Shown here in pieces: positions 32,914-44,385 of a DNA stretch of 64,000 nt; the stretch's first letter is position 1; each line of letters begins with the position of its first letter. The notes under the pieces are model-generated. The model was given only the letters and a program-made list of their open reading frames with translations. It ran no database searches and was not told the DNA's origin. Both the position numbers and the translations under genes were made by a program. This DNA comes from Copromyces sp. CBS 386.78 (taxonomy: Eukaryota > Ascomycota > Sordariomycetes > Sordariales > Sordariaceae), in the NCBI GenBank assembly GCA_030685235.1, contig MU839204.1, positions 62,001 to 126,000 on the forward strand. The letters run 5' to 3'.

Positions 32914-33256
32914 TCACTCACCATCCTCCAGATCAACATCAGGCACAATCCACCACCAATGCTCCCCCCGATCCCACACCTCCTCACTCCTCGGCACCTT
33001 CACTTTCACCACCTTGTTGATCTCCTCCGTCGTTTTGCCCTCCGCATCCATCATCTCCACCGCCTTTTTGATCCCTTGTTCCAAGATCCTCTCCGCTTTT
33101 TCAACCGACCTCTTGTAGCGACCAACATTTTCCATCCAGCGTTTGTGGTTGTGGTTTCCTCTTCCTGTCGTCGCTGCTGGGTCTTCTTGTGCTTGTGTTT
33201 GTTCTTGCGCTTTTTTTGTTGAGGAAAAACCTGCTTCTGCTGGGGCGGTTGTTGTC

Positions 33257-33288
<32 letters not shown>

Positions 33289-36129
33289 GGAATCAAAAGT
33301 GTTGCAGGTGAGTCCGCCACCACCAGCAGCACCACCACCACCAGCAAAAGCCTCCCGCTCGCCTAACCCTTCCAACACCACAAAGGCTTTCTTCGCTTGT
33401 CCCACTGCTTGGGTCGCGAATTCCCATAGTTGCTTTGCTGACTCTTGCTCTTTTTCACCGTCACCGTCACCGTCACCATCCCCTTGCCCTTGGCCGCCAA
33501 CACCAACACCTACACCTACACCAACACCCTGCGTGTGCCCCTTCCAGGTCTGATAACTGGGAACCTCCGGTAAACTGACCATCTGAAAAGGTTTCATACG
33601 GACTTCGTACCTCTGCTCGTCTGTTCCATATGGTCTCGGCGGGGGAGTTATCAGGGAGAGCCGGGAAAGGAGGGTGTAGATTACTGAGACGGTGTCGGCG
33701 AATTCCCAGGTTATTGCCGCGTCGAGGATTGTGGATCGCAAGTAAGTGAGCGAGCGGGTGAAGGATGCTTCGGGGGTTGTGGAGTAGTGGTGGGTTACTA
33801 CCGAGGTACTTGAGGGGGCGGAGGGGGCGGAGGTTCCTGAGGTGTTGTTGCCCGCGCCGGCTGAGGAGGAGGAAGCGGCGGCGGAAGTAGTAGTAGTAAC
33901 GGGGGCGATGGGGGAGGAAGAGATGGAAACGGGCCAGCCGCGGGGAGGGTGGTATGGTTGGGTTGGGGAGATCCAGGGGGTTGCGGGGATTGGTTTTGGG
34001 TGTGAAGAGGGGGAAGTAGAAGAGGAAGACCAAGACCGAAGCTCGTTAAACCGATGGTTGGTAAAAGCCTGGATACGTTCCACATGCTGAGCCCTCGTCT
34101 TGGCCAAGTGGGAAAGATACCAGTACATGCCAGCCAGCTCATCCGGGGCATAGACCTCGAGCTCAAACCCCAACTGGACGATCCACTCCATCAAGCGAAG
34201 CTTGTAGAGGTATGCCCACGACGACAGCGGCAACGAGTAGCCCGGCTCGGAACCCAAAGTGAGCGTGGTCTGCGACTGATATGCCAGCGGCTTCTCGTCC
34301 ATCTGGACCTGCAAAAGCTGGTCAATATCCTCCGCATCCAGCTGGACCTGCTCCCAGTCCTGGATCAAATGACACAACATGCGGCGCACGCGACACCGGT
34401 TCTGGCACAGCACGCGGAAGATGTCGATGTAGGCCTGGGCGGCGCGCTTGCGGAAGAGCTCCATCTGGTGGGCCATGGCGAAGCGGGCGGAATGGGGCGC
34501 TGCCTCGACGAGGTCGTTGTTGGGATCGAGGAGCTCGTGCGCGGGCATGACCACGATGGAGAGGTCGTCGTCCATGACTTGGCGGATGCTGAGCCGGTCC
34601 AAGAGGACCATGTCTTTGAACAGCAGGTTCTGGACCAGACAGCGGATGTAGACGAGCGGTTGCGGTTTCTGGGCTTGGAAGAGGAAGACGAAGTTCAGGA
34701 GGCTTTGCGAGTCGTGATAGTCCAGGATCTTGACGGCGTCGATGGCGTCGTTGCAGAGCTTCTTGAAGTGCTTCGCCGCTTCGTCAAAGCTGAGCGTAAC
34801 TATCGGCCGAGGAGGCATGCTGCTGGCCAGTTTCCGCTGGAGCTTGGTGCTGAAGGCTTCGGGAACCTCCTTTGCTAGGCCGGGGAGCTTGAGGATGGCT
34901 TCCCATACGCTGTGCATCTGGTACCACGGTATCTGGAGAGAGTCGGGGCTACCGCGATCCTCTATGAGTTCGAGAGCCCGAAGGAAGGCGGACCTTAGCT
35001 CCAGACGGAACGAAAGTGCTTGTGTCATGTCGGTTCCAATCTTGGCCCTCAGGCCATGGAGCGTGTGTTTGGCTGACAAGATCTCGTCCCGGATCTCATA
35101 CCGGTCAAAGTGATCCATGAGGTTTCGGCGGTACGTGTTGGTGACGAAATCTTCTTCCTGTTCGTGTATGTCAGCCCTCACACTCACTGCGTCGCAGTCC
35201 AGATATACTGACCTCGTAATAAAGCTCATCCCTGATCGTCTCCAACACATCCGCACAAGTCCTCACCAGTCCCAGACAATACGCCCTCAAAACAGTCGTC
35301 ATGGGATCCCTCGGCGTCTTGCGATTCCTCACAAAGTCCGCCTCCTGCAACGTAGCCGACGCCGGTTCCACCAGAGCTTCGATATAGACACTGGTGAGGA
35401 TAGTCTGCGACAGTGGGTAGCCCAGATGCCACGCCATCTCGAGACAGAGTAGTTGATCAATGATACCGAGCACCTCCGGGGCAGACAGAGGTCGATTCAC
35501 ATTGTAAGTTTCCTCGAGAGTTTCGCCGGGGGCCAAACAGCCACTGTCCATCTTGGAGTCACCGATCTGGAGGCATGTGTGTTAGTCATATATGTGTGTG
35601 TATGCAGCTGTGAAGAAAGGAAGAAGAAGATAGATACCTCGAGAGCCCCGACGGCCTCGAACAAAGTGAAATAGCCATCTTTGACGATCTCACCGGTTTC
35701 CAAAGCTGTATGAGTGAGAAGAAGAAGCGACAGGTTAGCATCATCATCATCATCATCATCATCATGAGATCTCAGTCAGTGGAGGCAAGCACAGGGACGT
35801 TGGTGACCTACTCCTACAAGCGGACAGAAACTTTTTGGTGATGGTGGTGGCGATGATCCCCGGGTTAGACATGCTTGGAGCTGGAGCAGGCTCCTCCCCG
35901 TAGAGATAATTGTTGTAGTCGTTGTTTGCGAGTGACAGTGTGAGCAGTTCTGTTTGATGTGATGGTGGTGGTGGTACAAAGGTCAGTGAGATGTCACTCA
36001 ATTGTCAAAGTTATAGCGGGGTTGCCCAACGTGGTAGTGCGATCGATGGTTGAATTGATTTTTTGGGGATATGTCGACAAAAAAAAACGAACCTCTTTGA
36101 ACTGCAGCTTCGTGATCGTCTGAGATCAT
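32914..36129 (-). CDS. mak10: NatC N-terminal acetyltransferase auxiliary subunit Mak10/Naa35
   Basis: Ribosome-anchoring subunit of NatC, which acetylates N-termini beginning Met-hydrophobic. Minus-strand exons are 36129-36093, 35949-35818, 35705-35638, 35566-35213 and 35157-32914, totalling 944 residues with all junctions in phase. Family marks are clear: TITKKFLSA, VKDGYFTLFEAVGALEIGD, KMDSGCLAPGE, and LGYPLSQTILTSVYIEALV, then the large C-terminal helical region (PWYQMHSVWEAILKLPGLAK; LLNFVFLFQAQKPQPLVYIR; CHLIQDWEQVQLDAE). The first exon (MISDDHEAAVQR) joins by donor GTTCGT to acceptor AACAG. The C-terminal third carries Pro/Ser/Thr, Gly-Val and poly-Ala/Thr low-complexity inserts absent from yeast. 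The stop TGA lies in a TGAG tetranucleotide run. The exact first exon is the least certain part. Confidence 0.92.
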
Positions 36130-36835
36130 GGTCTTTTCCCTTAGCGTGGGAAGGGGCTTTTGCAACTTGAGATGAACATTTGTTTGTGTTGAGAAGTGGA
36201 GGAAGTGGTGGTTCTGCTAGGGGAAAGTCTGTGTGCCTGGCTGGACTGGACTTGATAGCGTCCGTGAGCCCGCATCGGGTGCAGGACGGAGCTTCCTCAC
36301 TTTCCGCTTGATAGTGGGTGATAAGGCTGCGAAAAGGACAAATGATGATTTATTGACAATATTGACTATTCTCAACACAAAATCTACATATTCAAGCCAT
36401 GGGAGTCATTGAATGGTTCTCATAGTATCTGGCTTTGTATGCAGGGAAGCCCTGACACTGCATTTCTTCAACGGACAACTCGTGTCGCGCTCAGTTGAAC
36501 TTATACTTGACGAGCCGCAAACCCATTCTATCTCATTACCATAGTATATCAGGGGTATCAACCCAGTTCACTTCCCAGTAGTCACGGCCACTCCTTAAAT
36601 AAATGCCAATAAACCGTCTATTGAGTGTCTCTTCCTTGCTCCCCCAATATGAATACAGGTCTTTGTAGTCCCCTTTTTCCTTCAGGCTTCTTGACATTCA
36701 ACAGGAAAGACTCGGAGGTAAGCGTCGCCGTATGCAGGAGCGATGCGTTACAGGGCAGGCTTAGTGGTTCCTCCTCATCTTCCCGTCCACCACTACCACT
36801 ATCCTAGCACATCGTCATGGTATGTCGATTCGCGC
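36130..36835. other. Intergenic: mak10 upstream, atp15 downstream
   Basis: A 706-bp space between two minus-strand genes. It must contain the mak10 promoter and the 3' end of the ATP synthase epsilon gene. I see no RNA gene or motif that I can name. Confidence 0.5.
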
Positions 36836-37951
36836 TTAAGAAGAGGGAACGGTGGTGGCGTTCTCGGCGGCGGCGGCAGCGTTGGCGGAGCTGAGGGTGT
36901 GGGTCTCGCCAGCCTTGCCGTTCTGTAGTTTTCAAAAGTATATGGTCAGTACTCTGTGCAAGTTCTCTTTTGCATCTGGTCTGGTTGCGCATCCATTCAT
37001 CCATCCCCTTCTTCTTGTTTGACTCATGGCCGACCATCACAAGTCCTGACATGGCCTTCTTCCTCGTAGTTCTCCTCCGCTTGTTTTGGTTGGATATTCC
37101 CCGATAGGTAGGTATACATGTAAGAGACAAAAGAAGTTGTTTACTTACCGACCACTTAGCGAACTTGATGTCGGCAGCCTCGCTACGGCGCTCAGCAATG
37201 ATTCTCTTATCCTCCTTGAGGGAGCGACGGAGCGCACGAGAGGCGACCGCGATGTAGCGGTTGTAGCTGTGATTTTGGTGAACCGTGTTAGCCTTCGTTG
37301 ACCTGCACTGTTTTTCTCTTGACAGTTCAATCTCTCATCCAATCCAGTCTTCTCTCCTGCCCGCTAGCCCTGCTCCTGCTCTCATGTTGCTCGTTTTATT
37401 CCGTGTGTTGTATGGTAGTTGTAGCCCTGGATGAATTATGGTTGCATTTGTCGCATCCAAGTCGTTATGCATCGCTTGCTGGCTCGCTTTCCGTGTCGCA
37501 TTCCTGCCCGTCTCTCCACGTCATGTCTAGACATTCGGCGTTTCTCTTGTTGTCGTCCCTGTCTCGTGCATTTCTTTTTCTTCCCTCCCTCGACGTTTCC
37601 TGAGTCCGGCTTTCGTCTATAACCTGGGTATTCTCGCCCTTCATCTCGCCCAGCAGTCCGTCCCCATCCAATTCCGCCTCCCATCGGTTTCGTAGGTTCG
37701 TCCGTCATTTGTTGTCCATCGTAGTTGAATCACTTTTCCGCAATCGCCGTTTTCGTTTTCGTCGAACTCTATCGCGGGCAGGCAGGCAGGCTCCTCGGTC
37801 CAGTTTTCCTCCAACTGCAAGAGGCAATTCCTCGCCCTTGGCTTCCCTCCATTCTCCTCCTGCTCCTCTTCCTCCTCCGCAAATCCCATACGACAGAAAA
37901 CGGCTAAGGGTATACTCACGTAATGCCAGCGGCCTTCCAAGCGAACACCAT
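36836..37951 (-). CDS. atp15: Mitochondrial F1-ATP synthase epsilon subunit (Atp15)
   Basis: Small subunit of the F1 central stalk (gamma-delta-epsilon) of mitochondrial ATP synthase. Minus-strand exons are 37951-37920, 37266-37149 and 36922-36836, giving 78 residues. The start MVFAWKAAGITYNRYIAVAS and the helix RALRRSLKEDKRIIAERRSE match the Atp15 family, which has no cleaved presequence. The C-terminal Ala/Ser/Thr-rich tail (SSANAAAAAENATTVPSS) is encoded by its own exon and makes the protein longer than the yeast subunit. Donors are GTGAGT and GTAAGT; acceptors are CACAG and CTACAG. The first intron is 653 nt, long for such a small gene. It lies next to qcr2 on the same strand, but with 0.8 kb between them they are probably separate transcripts. 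Confidence 0.9.
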
Positions 37952-38773
37952 GTTGGGCGATTTGTGGTGGGTTGTCTTGACGGTTAACGACGACTGGTTG
38001 TTGTGCTGCGGTACTTGCTGCTGCGCGCGATTCTCCAAGTCTGCCGCTTTGAAAACTGGTCCCACCCTGGCACAGAGACCCGAGAAGCTCCGCTGCCGAA
38101 GCTCCGCGTCACGTGATGCCCCTCCTTTTTCTTGGGCGTTTGGCAAGCCCCAGCTTCCTTCCATGCCAGGAGCTACGGGCGACAGGCAAGCTCCCTAGGT
38201 CTCGGCAGCTTACCTAACAAGGTCAAAAGTAAACATCGACCCCTGATATTGAAACAAAGTTCATTTGTTGCCAATGGGAATGGCTTTGCATTTTGCGAGC
38301 TTCAAACGGCTTTCGTCGTTATCTCTCAAGCTATTACTAAAAAGGTATGAGCCCATGTATCTCATCTCAACCCTTCACTAGAGTCTTATGAAACCACATC
38401 GCTTTCATTGACCGCTGTATCCAATGTCAACAAAAGAAATAATGCCTGCTGCATTTTTATAGCTCTGCTAGAGAAGTAGTGACGAGGAGTGAAAAAGTCT
38501 AAGGGGTTGTTTATATATGCACAAAAGTCGTCGTCATCGGTCCCCAGCCGTTCTTTCACCAATCTCCACATCTTCAATCCCGGCCGGGTTTGCTGTTGGT
38601 ACACGGTTTTTTGCTTGGTTTCCCAATCCTGACATCTTTCTCTCTCTCAAAAAGTTCCAGGCCTTTTCCAGTTTCAAATCGGTCGGTTCGTTTCGCGCGT
38701 TTAGGTATTTCCTCTTTCAATTAACTACGAATTGCATGACCCGCTTCTACGCCCTCCAAAGTCTAGTCTACGT
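37952..38773. other. Intergenic: atp15 upstream, qcr2 downstream
   Basis: An 822-bp space between two minus-strand respiratory genes. No further gene is seen; the atp15 promoter should lie in its left part. Confidence 0.5.
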
Positions 38774-40361
38774 CTATACATGGAGACCGAGATCCTCAGC
38801 GTAGGGAAGGACGTGGAGGTCACCAACGGCGGAAACGGAGGCCTTGCCCTCGAGGAGCTTCTTGGCAGCCTGTTGAACTTTTGTTAGCACGTCTTTCTTG
38901 TCGAATTCTTGTAGTTTCACACGTACAGCCTGGAGCGCCTCAGCGGTAACGCCCTCAAGAGCCTTGAGAGTCTCGGCGACCTGGAGGGGCTGGCCACCGG
39001 CAAGAAGGTTGGCACCGGCGTGGACGAGACCAGTGCCGGAAACCTCGCTGGCGGAGAGGAGGTTGAACTTGGCCTTGGCGATAGCCTTGGTGAGGTCCTC
39101 CTTGGAGACACCACCATCAGCGATGGCCTTGAGACCCTTGACGGCCTCAACGGCAACCTTGCCGACGGCGGCACCCTTGCCGGAGATCTGGATGGCGAGG
39201 AGACCAGCATCGGAGTAGGCGTAGTTGGTGGCGAAGGCCTCGGCGCCGGGGTTGGCGGCGGTGGCCTTGCAGAGGAGGCTGAAACCGGGGGACCACTTGA
39301 TGTTGGAGGCACCGCCGAGGAGACCGACAAGGACGGAAGTCTCGGGCTGGCTGGCGCCAAGGGCAGCACCGGGGAAACCGATGACGATGGCGTTCTTGCC
39401 GTTCTTGGCAACGCGCTGCTCACCACCAAAGTACTTGGAGGAAGCGGTGTTCAGGTTGCCGGAGCTGGTGGCGGGAACACCCTTGAAGAAGGGCTCAACC
39501 CACTTCTCGAGACCGGCCTGGCTGGCACCGTCGGCGACAACGGCAATGTTGGCCTTGTTGTAGGCAAGGTGGGCGAAGGCGGCGACCGAGTTCTCGTTGA
39601 GGTAGGACGAGGTAGGGGTGTCGACGGTAGGGTAGAGGGGCGAACCGAGGCCGTTGTGGAAAGCGACGTTGTGGGCGGCATCGAGGGCGATGGCGGCAGA
39701 GTCGAGCTTGGCCTGCTTGGCGTGGATGCAGTTCTCGACGAGCTCGTGGAACTCGTGGGCTATGGGGCGGCAGGGCAACAACTGTCAACATAGACCGGCC
39801 ATGTTTATCGGGGGATCAAGGTAGGTAGGTAGGTATTATCACGCACTGGTGTACTTGGTCTCGGAGATGACCTCGGCAAGGAGCTCGGTGAAGTAGGGGA
39901 GGTCCTCGCGGAGGAAGGAGGCCTGGAGGACGAGGGCCTCGCGGGTGTGGTAGGCCTGCAATTGGCCGCCGAGGAGCTCGGACTCGCGGACGATACGGAG
40001 GGCGGTTCTCTTGTTGGTGTTCTGTATGGTGCCCAAGGTTGCCAGTTATTAGCTCATGGGCGTCTTCTCATCCTCCGGATCTGGTGGACCATGTAGAACC
40101 TGCCTTGAACGCAAACTCCTCCAGGCCGACGGTCAAGCCGGGAAGGGGCTCATATCGGGTGCCGGCCTTCGCGACGACGGCGAGGCGGGTGGTCGGGCCG
40201 GAGTCGTCGCGCGAGGCAACCTTGACGCCGGCGATGGTGGTGGGTTCGTATGACGCCGCGGGAGAAGCAGCAGCAGCAAAGCCGCGCTGGGCCGTCTTCG
40301 CAGCGGCAGGGCGGCGAAGGGCCAGCTGGCTTCCCCTCGTGAGAGCCGATCGGGAGATCAT
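38774..40361 (-). CDS. qcr2: Ubiquinol-cytochrome c reductase core protein 2 (complex III)
   Basis: Matrix-facing core subunit of respiratory complex III, related to the mitochondrial processing peptidase M16 family. Minus-strand exons are 40361-40104, 40021-39847, 39759-38927 and 38869-38774, totalling 453 residues. The N-terminus is an Arg/Ala-rich presequence (MISRSALTRGSQLALRRPAA). Then come the core-2 segments NTNKRTALRIVRESELLGGQ, HNGLGSPLYP and AYSDAGLLAIQISG. The HXXEH zinc site of active peptidases is absent, as expected. Intron 1 uses a GC donor (GCAGGT at 40103-40098): only that joins FAFK to NTNKR as in other Qcr2 proteins. The last intron (57 nt, donor GTACGT, acceptor CAACAG) has no stop and keeps frame, so retention would add 19 residues; the family sequence EALQAAAKKLLEG supports removal. 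Divergent from rpc82. Confidence 0.95.
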
Positions 40362-41475
40362 GGTTGGAGGGGTCGATGTCGTCCAATTGACCGTTCTAGA
40401 TGATTGCGCAGCGAGCACTGCTTGTAGGAGCTTCACGTAGTCTCAGTATAGTGTAGCAATTCCGTCTCCGAAAATTCCCTGGCACCGGCAACTGGGGCGC
40501 TGGTGCACGTGCCGCCGGCAGCTGCCCAACCCGTGCACAGACCATCTCCCAGCTGTGCAACACTGTCAGCGCGCCCATCTGTGAGGCTCCAAGGCGTCAG
40601 CACCCGGCCAAGCACGAGTCGGGAGCCGCACAACGGGCTGGCACAGGCCATCATCCAGCGGTCTCAGTTGGTCAGCAGTGAAACACAGCTCATCATTGGC
40701 GCGAATCAGCTGCAAAAATGCCCCGCGATCTCACTGAAGTCCTGGGTCAGCTGAAGACACCTAAGAACGACGGAAGACGGAAGCCAAGGAAGACCAGCAC
40801 ATTGGGTAGGTGACGGGACCCTTTCCCAGTTTTGATCAGATGGAAGTTCTCGGGCCTTTTCGGTGAGGACAAGGTGAAAAGGTCGGGTTGGTTCATCTTC
40901 GCTCGCAGCATCTCGGTCAGGTTACCGGGCGGATGGATTCCCGTCGGTGTTTGTCGTTTCCACAACTCGATTCCAGGTTAGGTTGCCGTCGGGGCAACTT
41001 CAAAAAGTGGATTTTCTTGGGCTAGTAAAGGTACGTACCTCTTGTACTTTTGTCACGGTACCGGTAGACGGGACCCCAGTGACGCGCGGGCTGGAGAGTC
41101 CCTGCCGCGCATGCGACTCAAAAAAAATAATTTGTATCATTTTGTCATTCGGATTTCCCCGCGGGCGAACAGTCACCACCATTGCATTCGCTGAACACAT
41201 CTGCCACAGAATAGAACCCCAGGTAGTCCCCCACCATACAATCGACTTTTTGTCAACTTTAATGTATACCTAATTTGACGACTCCACCTTCCCGTCTTCA
41301 CTTCTTCCTCCCCCGCCACTCCCTAAAGATTTCCCATGCCATATCGGTAGTAACCGTGGAAGCTCTAGAGATAGTGAGAGGATCTCTAGGAGCCAGATCT
41401 TCTTCAACTTTATTTCAACATCGACATCGACAAACAACAAACTTCCCCTGATTAAAAGAGTACCGATATCCCATC
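40362..41475. other. Divergent promoter region between qcr2 and rpc82
   Basis: A 1.1-kb space holding both promoters. No RNA gene or additional coding frame is convincing. Near 41450-41475 a CA-rich leader precedes the rpc82 ATG. Confidence 0.55.
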
Positions 41476-43518
41476 ATGGCTGTTGTACGTATCCCCAATT
41501 CCCCATGATTGTCACTTCTAACCAATGACTATCACAGATCAAAGAGAAGGCAGAGTTCTGCACTCTCATGGTCGACGAGCTCTACGGCCAACTCCCCGCA
41601 GTACGTACCAACCATTATGCCCAACATCGACCGGTCTAACAACATCCACAGAGAGTCTATGCGACTCTTTTCCAGCGAGGAAAGCTCTCGATCCGCCTCA
41701 TCAGCCAGTTCTCCAAACTGAACGCCCGTCAAGTCAAGAATGGCCTTTGCGTCCTCCAACAACACAATCTCCTGTTCTACACTGTCGACGCCAACTCGGG
41801 CGAAGCCGAGTACTCGGTCAATCATGATTACGCCTACAACCTCGTGCGCGCCGGCAAGATTCTCGAGATGGTAGATAACTCGTACGGCCCCGCCGGCCGC
41901 GACGTCATGCAGAATCTCCTGCTCCTCGGACAGACCCGAATATCCGACTTGGTAGCCGCCTACCAGGCCAAGATCAACCTGGCCAACAACGACGACGCAT
42001 GGCTGAACGACAAGAAACCCGAGCTCGTAATCAAGAGCACAGCGCAACTTAACTCGGTGCTTTGCCGACTCATCGAGGCCGAATTGATCGATGTCATCCA
42101 CAGCAAGACGTTCCAGAGCGCCCACGAGATTGAAAAGCAAGTACACAGAGAGGTGATGGACGTTTACTTCCCCAACGGCATCAAGGGTACAAAGGCCAAG
42201 GTTGAATTCGAACAAAAGGTGGCGGAGGGCCTTCGCAAGGTGCGCGAGGAGTCCAAGAGTCTTAAGCGTAAGCTGGCTCAGAATGGAGGAGCGAGCAAAC
42301 GTAGGAAGCTGGCTGTTGGAAACGAGACGAACGGGGCTCCGGAAGAGGAGGAAGACTTGGACCCGGCATTGGATGTAAGTCATTCCTTATGGGACAAGGG
42401 TCGAAACTATTATGCTGACTTGATATTTTCTCCAGCCCCGACAAGTCATCCGCATCAACTACGAAAAGTGCATCGTCGAACTACGCAGCCGCCGCCTTGT
42501 CCAATATGTCAACGAGACCATCGGAGAGACGACAGGATACGTTTACGGTCAACTGCTCAAGCAGCTGACCAAGAACATTTCGCGCTGTAGGCCAGACCCT
42601 CTCATGGACACCTTGACCCCGGAAGAGGCGAAGGAGACGCCCTCGGTCACAACAAACGAAATTCTTGATAAGGTTAAGACCTCGATCGATCTCACGCTTG
42701 GAATTGGCAAGATGCCAAGCAAGTCGATTTCCAAATCAGCAGCAGAGAGACTCACTCCGTTTGCTCCCAAGGACAAGATTCCCTTTATGAATCAAGACGA
42801 CAGCGATGATGACGACGAGGATGGCGACTACAGCGACAGCGACGAAGAGATGGACACTAAGAAGGAAAATGGGGATGTGTCGGTCGCTAGGATGAGCCGA
42901 CCTGAGCAGCTGCGGCAACACCTCTTGCTGCTGGCCGAGAGTCAAGCAGGTTTCGTTCGTCACTGTGGAGAGGATGAGTGGACGGTCGACTTTAAGCCTC
43001 TAATGGAGAAGCTCCGGGCGACGGAACTCGACTCCATCATCGAGCAGACGTGCGGCCGCCAGGGCCTCAGGTTAACACGCATCCTCCGCACCAAGGGCAA
43101 GCTAGGCGAGCAAGCCCTCCAGTCTCTCAGCTTGATGCGCAAGGTCGACCTCCAGCAAAAGATGTTGGAAATGCGTCTCGCCGGCTTCGCCCATACGCAG
43201 GAAGTGCCCCGCGACAACAAGGCTGATCCCAAGAAGTCCATCTTCCTGTGGTACTGCGACACGGAGCAAGCCTACGGCGGCCTGATTGCCAAGTGCTACG
43301 CGACCATGGTGCACTGCCTACAGGTGCTGGAGGTGCGCCGGCAAAAGGAGAAGGCGGTATTGTCGCTAGCAAAGCGGACGAACGTCAAGGGCAAAGAGAA
43401 GGATATGATGCGTGACGAGTCGTACGCGAGGTTCGCCAAGTTCTTGAAAGACGAGAAGCTGCTGATGGCGGAGGTTATGCGGATTGACGATACCTTGGCT
43501 CTCTTACAAGACTTTTAG
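41476..43518 (+). CDS. rpc82: RNA polymerase III subunit Rpc82 (RPC3)
   Basis: Winged-helix subunit of the Rpc82-Rpc34-Rpc31 subcomplex of RNA polymerase III, which works in initiation at tRNA and 5S genes. Exons are 41476-41484 (MAV only), 41538-41600, 41652-42374 and 42436-43518, totalling 625 residues. Recognisable parts are LMVDELYGQLPARVYATLFQ, LIRLISQFSKL-type winged helix 1 (KLSIRLISQFSKLNARQVKN), CVLQQHNLLFY, the basic segment KSLKRKLAQNGGASKRRKLA, and the C-terminal winged helices (LTRILRTKGKLGEQALQSLS; KSIFLWYCDTEQAYGGLIAK). An acidic linker (DDSDDDDEDGDYSDSDEEMD) sits in the middle. All four exons join in phase with GT-AG sites. A nine-base first exon is unusual but is supported by good splice sites and the MAV-IKEKAEF join. 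Confidence 0.95.
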
Positions 43519-44385
43519 AAAAAGCCCGATCACATGCCGAAAACGAGAGCTATTCATACGCAAGAGAATGATGCGGCTGTTAGGTATACCAGAGGTTACA
43601 GCGAGGATCATGGCTCGTTGAAGATGTTTCGGCAACGAGGAAATACCCCCTCTCAGAAACCTCTATGGGGAGATCATTTGTGGGCGGATTTCCCGAGTCC
43701 GTGAAAGGCTGGGATTTTATGGGATGCATTCATAGGTGTATAAAAAAAACATCAGCTTGTTGTGTTCTGGGTATTCTCACTGAAATAGACAGACATAACT
43801 ATTCTCATAACAATTCTTACATATACCTCTAATCAATGACATGTGCAGTCAAGCATTGCAGCGGCAGGTAGGTTCAGATAAGGCTGGCGCTAAGGCCCGA
43901 TAAGCCCCCGATTGGTTTAGACAAAATGCTAGCGTGCCTTGGCTTGGCAAGTAAATCCCGCTGTCGGAGGTCGTTAGCGCGAGAAATTCGCAGCTCTTTG
44001 AGTTTGGGGGGAAACGCAAAAAAAAAGTTTACAAAATTTGGCGGCCGTTGTCCCGACTTCGTTTCAGTATTCCCTCCCAAGGTCCTCCTCCACTCACTCC
44101 GCTCAGTCCCGTCCCTCGTCCGAGGTACCTTGCACGCGCCGTCCGACTGTCTTATCTTTCCGATCCCCGTCCCGTCCTGTTCCTCGTCTGCTGCTGGTGC
44201 TTGTGAATCCTCGTGATCCTTCTTTCTCCTCCAATTCCCTCGTCCCGTCTTCTGCAATCCTTTTCGCCAGTTGCCCATCCCCGCACGCACTGCAGCTTTA
44301 ATTCTTATAACCCCTCACAGCAGCGGTTATTTTTAATTTCTAAACACCACAACCAAACACAACAACAGACAAACAAACAAACAAA
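43519..44385. other. Intergenic: rpc82 downstream, ggc1 upstream and leader
   Basis: An 867-bp space. From about 44060 the plus strand is CT-rich, then CAAACAAACA-rich up to the ATG at 44386, which is the likely ggc1 leader. No other gene is seen. Confidence 0.6.

Noticed and set aside
39020..39793. 257-codon open frame on the plus strand, Gly/Glu-rich
   Set aside because: Antisense of qcr2, whose identity and exons are certain.
43516..43704. In-frame open stretch of about 61 codons behind the rpc82 stop
   Set aside because: Chance of this length is about 5 percent per gene and the sequence lacks repeats or conserved features; treated as ordinary 3' region.
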